Assembly: GCA_025210575.1 (NCBI GenBank) | Contig: JAOARK010000366.1 | Location: 1 to 6,264 of the forward strand | Source: Schleiferiaceae bacterium | Lineage (GTDB): Bacteria; Bacteroidota; Bacteroidia; Flavobacteriales; Schleiferiaceae | DNA length: 6,264 bases | Reading direction: 5' to 3' | Shown here: positions 1-4,011 of the stretch, one piece after another | How the letters are laid out: each line of letters opens with the position of its first letter | Numbering within the stretch: the first letter of the stretch is position 1 | Made by a program: the position numbers and the translations under genes | Notes under the pieces: generated by a model | Told to the model about the DNA's origin: nothing | The model's database searches: none | What the model saw: the letters and a program-made list of their open reading frames with translations, nothing else

Positions 1-76
1 GTTGAGTATTGTCTAAAATCTAAAGTCAAAGTTCATTTGCTGTGAAATTTTAAAACAGTAAAAAAACTATTGACTT

Positions 77-646
77 ATGAAAAAGACACTCTTAACCTTG
101 GCCATATTCGGACTTACGTTTATTGCCAAATCTCAAGATGCAAGTGTAGAAAAATCAACATTCGGAATACAAACGGGAGTACTAGGCGCCTGGGTTTATA
201 ACGAAGCTAGACTTTCTAGTAAGATCGCTCTGCGAACAGAACTCGGTTTTGATTTCGGTATTTGGGAAACCACTTATTACGATGATTACTATTCTCCGTT
301 TATACTCACGCCTGTTATCGTTGTAGAGACTAGGTTTTATTATAACCTCAAAAAGCGGTTAGAGAATTCAAATAGCATAGACGGCAACAGTGGTGATTTT
401 ATCGCCATAAAAACGAGCTACCACCCAGATTGGTTTGTTCTTTTTAATCCAGACGATGCACCTGTGGTAACCGATTTTTCTATTATTCCTACATGGGGAA
501 TTAGAAGAAATTTAGGGGAACACTTTAACTATGAAGCCGGTATTGGCGTAGGATACAGTCACACTTTTGCCGAACGCGCTGGCTATGCTGAAGACAAAGG
601 CGAAGTGGAATTAAATATGCACTTGAGAATTGGGTATCGCTTCTAG
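77..646 (+). CDS. Predicted outer-membrane beta-barrel protein (small, exported)
   Basis: This is a 189-residue protein with a clear Sec signal peptide: Lys2-Lys3, a hydrophobic core at about residues 4-16, and a likely signal peptidase I site after AKSQ (residue 20), a common cleavage context in Bacteroidota. The mature part is a series of alternating polar/hydrophobic stretches (about 27-41, 48-62, 75-92, 107-121, 132-145, 149-161, 176-189) rich in Tyr, Phe and Gly. It ends in RIGYRF, and a C-terminal aromatic residue is typical of barrels inserted into the outer membrane. I infer a small barrel of about eight strands. No ligand or enzymatic function can be read from it, and I do not recognise a named family. 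The start is supported by the signal peptide beginning at this Met. The leader is A-rich with no Shine-Dalgarno, as is usual in this phylum. The hydrolase gene follows after 26 nt and may be co-transcribed. Confidence 0.8.
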   Translation: MKKTLLTLAIFGLTFIAKSQDASVEKSTFGIQTGVLGAWVYNEARLSSKIALRTELGFDFGIWETTYYDDYYSPFILTPVIVVETRFYYNLKKRLENSNSIDGNSGDFIAIKTSYHPDWFVLFNPDDAPVVTDFSIIPTWGIRRNLGEHFNYEAGIGVGYSHTFAERAGYAEDKGEVELNMHLRIGYRF

Positions 647-672
647 TTCATGTAAAAATCTAAAACCAGAGG

Positions 673-1572
673 ATGAGAAGTTTCACGTTTCACCTAACCA
701 TGTTGGCTATAAAGCTAAAGGGCATAAAAAAGGATTTTAGCAAATCGTCCATTGCCTATAAGCAAATCAGGAAAGAAGATATCCATATGCCTAAAGGCAG
801 GTTTTTTGTGCAAAATACTATACAAACCTTTAAAGTTTTAGATTCTACAATTACCGAAATCGGGTTGAACAAAGATGCGCATAAGCTCCTCCTTTTTATT
901 CCTGGGGGAGCATTCGTTTCGGGACCTGCTCAACATCATTGGGACACCCTAAAAGAAATAGCAAAAAGATCAGATTATAAAATTTGGATGTGTGATTACC
1001 CAAAGGCACCAGAAAACCAAATAGAGAAAATATCTGAGAACATAGACTTTATTTACTTTTCTGCTTTACAAAACTATGCAGCAAACCAAATTTCAATCAT
1101 TGGTGACTCTGTTGGCGCTACATTGATCACGGCATTGATGCAGCGGTTGGTTTTGAAAAAGGTTGAATTACCGTCTAGAATAATTCTCGTTTCGCCCGTC
1201 ATGGACTCCAGTCTTACCAATCCAGAAATAGAAGCTCTAGACAAAGTCGATCCAATGCTTTCAAAAAGAGGTGTGCTCAGTGCCAAAAAAATGTGTGCTG
1301 GAAAAACCGATCTGAAAGACCCAATCATTTCGCCTTTATATGGAAAATTTAAAGGATTTCCATCGACCACTTTATTTCTTGCCCAGAATGACATTATGTA
1401 CCCAGATGGTAAATTAGCGGAAATAAAAATGAAGAAGAGCCACGTAAACATTGAAGTGATTGAGGGGAATGGTATGCCTCATATATGGCCATTTTTGCCC
1501 GTAATGAAAGAAGCCAAGACTGCTTTAAATAAAATAATAGAAACCATTAACGCTAACGACATTAGATCTTAA
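673..1572 (+). CDS. Alpha/beta hydrolase, HSL-like (fold-3) esterase/lipase
   Basis: This 299-residue protein matches the usual length and motif order of hormone-sensitive-lipase-like carboxylesterases. The oxyanion-hole segment is IPGGAFVSGP (76-85). The family DYxxAPE box appears as DYPKAPE (108-114). The nucleophile elbow is GDSVG with Ser146. The likely acid is Asp240 in AQNDIMYPD, and the likely base is His270 in GMPHIWP, so a full Ser-Asp-His triad is present. By family, it should hydrolyse a short-chain ester or a related acyl bond in the cytoplasm; the substrate is unknown. The usual HGGG motif has Pro77 where His is expected. There is no convincing signal peptide, and the N-terminal basic amphipathic segment (LAIKLKGIKK) is common in this subgroup. 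I chose the first ATG. AGAGG abuts it directly, too close for a normal Shine-Dalgarno, so Met10 at position 700 is the alternative start. A perfect palindrome overlaps the stop codon, and the tautomerase gene follows 55 nt later. Confidence 0.88.
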   Translation: MRSFTFHLTMLAIKLKGIKKDFSKSSIAYKQIRKEDIHMPKGRFFVQNTIQTFKVLDSTITEIGLNKDAHKLLLFIPGGAFVSGPAQHHWDTLKEIAKRSDYKIWMCDYPKAPENQIEKISENIDFIYFSALQNYAANQISIIGDSVGATLITALMQRLVLKKVELPSRIILVSPVMDSSLTNPEIEALDKVDPMLSKRGVLSAKKMCAGKTDLKDPIISPLYGKFKGFPSTTLFLAQNDIMYPDGKLAEIKMKKSHVNIEVIEGNGMPHIWPFLPVMKEAKTALNKIIETINANDIRS

Positions 1573-1591
1573 ACTGCATTAGAATGCAGTT
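1572..1591 (+). repeat. Perfect palindrome after the hydrolase stop codon (possible hairpin)
   Basis: AACTGCATT and AATGCAGTT form 9-nt perfect arms around a central AG, beginning at the last base of the hydrolase stop codon. In RNA this could fold as an 8-bp stem with a UAGA loop. No clear T-run follows (the next bases are GAGCTTATCC), so it is a poor match to an intrinsic terminator. It could instead be a weak terminator, an mRNA 3'-end stabiliser, or a protein-binding site ahead of the tautomerase gene. The palindrome is read directly from the sequence; its function is inferred. Confidence 0.5.
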
Positions 1592-1627
1592 GAGCTTATC
1601 CTTTAACAAAACTCAGAAAAAATAAGT

Positions 1628-1972
1628 ATGCCACATTTTGTAATGGACTGTTCTGAAAATATTATCAGACTAAAATCACCCAAAGAAATTATTCAAAAAG
1701 TATATAATACAGCAGAATCAACTGGCCTATTTGCAAAGGGCGATATCAAAGTGAGAATCAATCCTTTTGAACACTATATAGTAGGTAACACCGATGATGA
1801 TTTCATTCACATTTTCGGCAATATCATGGAAGGAAGAACGGTTGCCCAAAAGAAGAATCTCTCAGAAAAGATTGTCAGAGAACTGAAATCCATGTTTCCG
1901 GATGTGCCGATCATTTCCATCAATATTCGAGATTTCGAAAAGGCAACGTATTGCAATAAATCAATGGAATAA
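1628..1972 (+). CDS. 5-carboxymethyl-2-hydroxymuconate isomerase-like tautomerase (CHMI family)
   Basis: This 114-residue protein starts MPHFVMDCSENI, close to the MPHFIVECSDNI start of E. coli-type CHMI (HpcD/HpaF) as I remember it. Pro2 becomes the N-terminal catalytic proline after Met removal, the hallmark of the tautomerase superfamily. Further family-like segments are TGLFAKGDIKVRI (about 32-44), a conserved-looking GR at 69-70 followed by a helix (72-88), and a C-terminal beta strand SINIRDFEKATYCNK (97-111). CHMI works as a trimer and isomerises 5-carboxymethyl-2-hydroxymuconate during homoprotocatechuate breakdown. No other gene of that pathway lies in this window, so the physiological substrate here may be a different enol or keto acid. 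The start is fixed by the need for Pro at position 2. No Shine-Dalgarno is seen; the leader is the A-rich CAGAAAAAATAAGT. The gene lies between the hydrolase and the CPBP protease on the same strand. Confidence 0.85.
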   Translation: MPHFVMDCSENIIRLKSPKEIIQKVYNTAESTGLFAKGDIKVRINPFEHYIVGNTDDDFIHIFGNIMEGRTVAQKKNLSEKIVRELKSMFPDVPIISINIRDFEKATYCNKSME

Positions 1973-1976
1973 AATT

Positions 1977-1992
1977 GAATACGAACGTATTC
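1977..1992 (+). repeat. Perfect palindrome after the tautomerase stop codon (possible hairpin or operator)
   Basis: GAATACG and CGTATTC are 7-nt perfect arms around a central AA, starting 4 nt after the tautomerase stop codon and about 40 nt before the CPBP protease start. As RNA it can form a 6-bp stem with a GAAC loop, and as DNA it resembles a dyad binding site. No T-run follows directly, so it is unlikely to be a strong intrinsic terminator. Confidence 0.45.
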
Positions 1993-2033
1993 CAGGAATA
2001 CTGTCCTTCGTGACTTTTCAGAACTAAAACGCT

Positions 2034-2774
2034 ATGACAGAAACTGAAGCTGCACCCCAGCAACTCACCATAAAGAGAGGAATTCTGGCTATCGTAGCCA
2101 TGTACGCTTGTCAACTTGTTGCAGGTACCGTAATCTCTTATGCCTTTAAGTTGACCAATCCTACTCATCAGATGCCTATTGAGATCATAGGATTGGCGTC
2201 TACCCTGCTCAGTGGCATTTTGGTACTAACACTCTTTTGGTGGGATATCCGTAGATCAGGAAAACCGTTCTATCTGGAGATAGGGCTTCAACCAAGCAAG
2301 GTCACTAAAAGTACAGGCCTACTGTTGGTTTTTGCCGCATTGGCGTCTTCACACTTTTTAGCATGGATATATAGATCGTTAATCTTACCAGCTTACGGTT
2401 ATGAAGGAATCATTGGGGGCGGCTCCAAGATGTTCAGCTTCATCCAAACAAATGGTGGTCCACTTGAGATGTTTGGTTTTTTGTTACTCGCCTTATTGGT
2501 TGGCCCTATTATGGAAGAGGTTGTATTTAGAGGATATTTACAGTCGTCACTCGCCAAGAAAATTCCTATATGGGCGGCTGTATTGATCACCTCCATAATT
2601 TTTACCGTTGGTCATAGCCCAATGATCTTGTGGCCCATGTACTTTTTATATAGCGTTGTCTGGGGTTGGATCTTAATACGAACAGGTTCTTTAAAAATGG
2701 CAATCCTGATTCATATTTTAAGCAACTTGTTTTATACAGTTATAGGCTTTGCAGGATGGGATCTTCTTGCCTAG
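2034..2774 (+). CDS. CPBP-family intramembrane glutamic-type metalloprotease (CAAX/Abi)
   Basis: This 246-residue, mostly hydrophobic protein carries the three hallmark motifs of the CPBP (CAAX protease and bacteriocin-processing, Rce1-like) family in order. EExxxR is EEVVFR at Glu161, Glu162 and Arg166. FxxxH is FTVGH with His194. HxxxN is HILSN with His227 and Asn231. Hydrophobic segments lie at about 15-38, 48-70, 94-114, 145-160, 178-191, 199-214 and 222-240, placing the active site within the inner membrane. By family, it would cleave a peptide within or next to the membrane. Characterised relatives process prenylated proteins, peptide pheromones or bacteriocins, or confer immunity, but the substrate here is unknown. 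All predicted catalytic residues are present, so it is probably active. The short polar N-terminus (MTETEAAPQQ) has no signal peptide. No Shine-Dalgarno is visible. A 142-nt gap follows, containing no credible gene. Confidence 0.92.
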   Translation: MTETEAAPQQLTIKRGILAIVAMYACQLVAGTVISYAFKLTNPTHQMPIEIIGLASTLLSGILVLTLFWWDIRRSGKPFYLEIGLQPSKVTKSTGLLLVFAALASSHFLAWIYRSLILPAYGYEGIIGGGSKMFSFIQTNGGPLEMFGFLLLALLVGPIMEEVVFRGYLQSSLAKKIPIWAAVLITSIIFTVGHSPMILWPMYFLYSVVWGWILIRTGSLKMAILIHILSNLFYTVIGFAGWDLLA

Positions 2775-2916
2775 TTATTCCCGTTTATTTTTACTATGAA
2801 GAGGCTAGCCATTATTTAACCCAAGTATTTACAGAGCGAATGGAGACCGCAAAATGATACTTTAGTAGATACTATTTAAGGCATATGCTCTTCTTAATCG
2901 ATGTAAATCAACAATA

Positions 2917-3447
2917 ATGAAAGTGACTTTAAATTCCAGAACAAAAATTATTGGAACTTTAGTAGTTGCTCTATTTGTCCTAGCTCTACTCATCATAGAA
3001 CATTTAAATGGCGGTGTTGTTTCGCACCATCTATTGGCCAGAAAAGACATGCCCAAAATATCTAATTGGTGGGGAGTTTTAATCGTGCCCTTGGTCACAT
3101 GGATTGCGCTGAGCTTGATTCAAAAAAGGCAAGCACATTCTTCGAATTCTCAGAACTCAGTTTCTATATATGGATTTACCGGTGCCTTTATCTTCGGGAC
3201 TGTTGTTACCGTACTTTTTTACAATGCACCTGAATTGCCAGGGTACTTTATGTTAATGACATTTATTCTGGCCCTCTTTGTTCCCATTTACCTGCCCGAG
3301 TATTTTTTAGGGTTTGTCTTGAGTATGACATATGGGTTTGGTGGGATCTTACCTGTAATATTCGGTTTGGTGTTGTTTCCAATTTATTTCATTCAATACC
3401 GTTTCATTAGAAATGGATTCCTCTTCGTTTTAAACAAAATCAAATAG
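2917..3447 (+). CDS. Multi-pass integral membrane protein of unknown function
   Basis: I do not recognise this 176-residue protein. It has hydrophobic segments at about 10-28, 51-68, 84-101, 108-125 and 127-160 (the last probably two helices), so it should span the inner membrane five or six times. After the first helix lies a distinctive polar stretch, EHLNGGVVSHHLL followed by ARKDMPKISNWWG (28-53), with paired His37-His38, Asp44 and a WW pair. Such a block beside a membrane segment suggests a conserved functional or metal-binding site, but this is inference. The C-terminus is basic (YRFIRNGF...NKIK), as expected for a cytoplasmic end. The start is an ATG in an AT-rich leader without a Shine-Dalgarno. 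Codons 147-154 (VIFGLVLF) form one arm of a perfect 24-bp inverted repeat whose partner lies downstream of the stop codon. The gene might belong to a membrane cluster with the upstream CPBP protease, although the 142-nt gap allows its own promoter. Confidence 0.75.
   Translation: MKVTLNSRTKIIGTLVVALFVLALLIIEHLNGGVVSHHLLARKDMPKISNWWGVLIVPLVTWIALSLIQKRQAHSSNSQNSVSIYGFTGAFIFGTVVTVLFYNAPELPGYFMLMTFILALFVPIYLPEYFLGFVLSMTYGFGGILPVIFGLVLFPIYFIQYRFIRNGFLFVLNKIK
3355..3378 (+). repeat. Left arm of a 24-bp perfect inverted repeat
   Basis: This is the plus-strand arm, lying inside the membrane protein gene and coinciding exactly with codons 147-154. It begins GTAATATTCGG and ends GGTGTTGTTT. Its exact reverse complement lies at 3484-3507, separated by 105 nt that contain the end of the gene and its stop codon. 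Pairing stops on both sides: T3354 faces T3508, and C3379 faces A3483. I matched the arms base by base. Confidence 0.93.
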
Positions 3448-3483
3448 TGTTTTAATCTGTAAATAATCTTAGACTCATATCAA

Positions 3484-3507
3484 AAACAACACCAAACCGA
3501 ATATTAC
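3484..3507 (-). repeat. Right arm of the 24-bp perfect inverted repeat, in the leader of the next gene
   Basis: This is the reverse complement of 3355-3378, beginning AAACAACACC and ending CGAATATTAC on the plus strand. It ends 10 nt before the ATG of the next gene at 3518, so it covers most of that gene's immediate leader. In a read-through transcript the arms could form a 24-bp stem closing a 105-nt loop and place a long duplex next to the start codon. It could be regulatory, or the scar of an inverted duplication by template switching. Confidence 0.93.
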
Positions 3508-3517
3508 TCTTACCCCA

Positions 3518-3928
3518 ATGAAAAAGAAAATTGCCATTTTGTTATTGATTTTAGGAGTCTTTTCTTTTCTCTATTTCAAACCTTTTTCAAACGCTAACAT
3601 TATCATACTTGAACATATGACCGAATACAGCGATGGAAAGGTCAATCAAATCTGTCTTGTTGAGAATCCGCCAAACAGCTCTAAAAAACTAGAACAGCTC
3701 ATCAATGAATTCAACGATGAGCACCCAACAAAAAACGGTCTTCACAAAAGACTCTTCATCAAAGAGCATGCGTATGAATTTCCTTTTCTTCCCTTTTCAA
3801 GTAATACAGATTACAGATCAACAGAAACCACAAGAGACGCTTTAGATAACATAGATTTTCTTGGGGACTCCTATGTCATCTACACCAATGATGGGGATAC
3901 GCTTAGAAAGGTGAGTATTTATCCTTAA
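3518..3928 (+). CDS. Small membrane-anchored or exported protein of unknown function
   Basis: I do not recognise this 136-residue protein. Lys2-Lys4 followed by a hydrophobic stretch (about 5-20) form a signal anchor or signal peptide. There is no lipobox cysteine and no clear signal peptidase I site, so a single N-terminal anchor is plausible. The rest is polar and probably extracytoplasmic: a strand (NIIILEHM, 27-34), an amphipathic helix with KKLEQLINEFN (56-66), a segment KRLFIKEHAYEFPFLPF (78-93), and a terminal strand pair DSYVIYTNDGDTLRKVSIY (117-135). This looks like a compact alpha/beta domain. Cys46 is its only cysteine. The MKKK start is well supported because the frame upstream meets a stop at 3470 without another ATG. 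No Shine-Dalgarno is present, and the right arm of the inverted repeat ends 10 nt upstream, which may affect initiation. The gene converges with the cyclase gene 83 nt downstream. Confidence 0.65.
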   Translation: MKKKIAILLLILGVFSFLYFKPFSNANIIILEHMTEYSDGKVNQICLVENPPNSSKKLEQLINEFNDEHPTKNGLHKRLFIKEHAYEFPFLPFSSNTDYRSTETTRDALDNIDFLGDSYVIYTNDGDTLRKVSIYP

Positions 3929-4011
3929 AATTCATCTATTAAATACCGCTCTTGAATTGAAAGGTAAAAAGAAGAAGCCCCTTAACAAGAATCTGACTTC
4001 CGCATAGAAAT

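Noticed and set aside
1..76. Bacteroidota-type promoter upstream of the beta-barrel gene (TTTG at 36-39)
   Set aside because: At the proper spacing there is a TA but no TAnnTTTG box, and the implied transcript start would lie only a few bases before the ATG.
15..665. Repeated AAAATCTAAA before the first and second genes (15-24 and 656-665)
   Set aside because: A 10-nt A/T-rich match is expected by chance and has no consistent spacing to the start codons.
1074..1451. Minus-strand open frame opposite the hydrolase gene
   Set aside because: It lies antisense to the catalytic core of a well-supported hydrolase and resembles no protein family.
2775..2916. Possible small gene or regulatory dyads in the 142-nt gap (GGCTAGCC, TAGTA-GA-TACTA at 2863-2874, GCATATGC)
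   Set aside because: Only ORFs of a few codons exist here (for example MKRLAII). The palindromes are short enough to be expected by chance in AT-rich DNA, and no promoter consensus lines up with them.
3929..4011. Bidirectional terminator between the converging genes
   Set aside because: The best pairing found (AAGG at 3961-3964 with CCTT at 3980-3983) is only 4 bp with a 15-nt loop and no solid T-tract.
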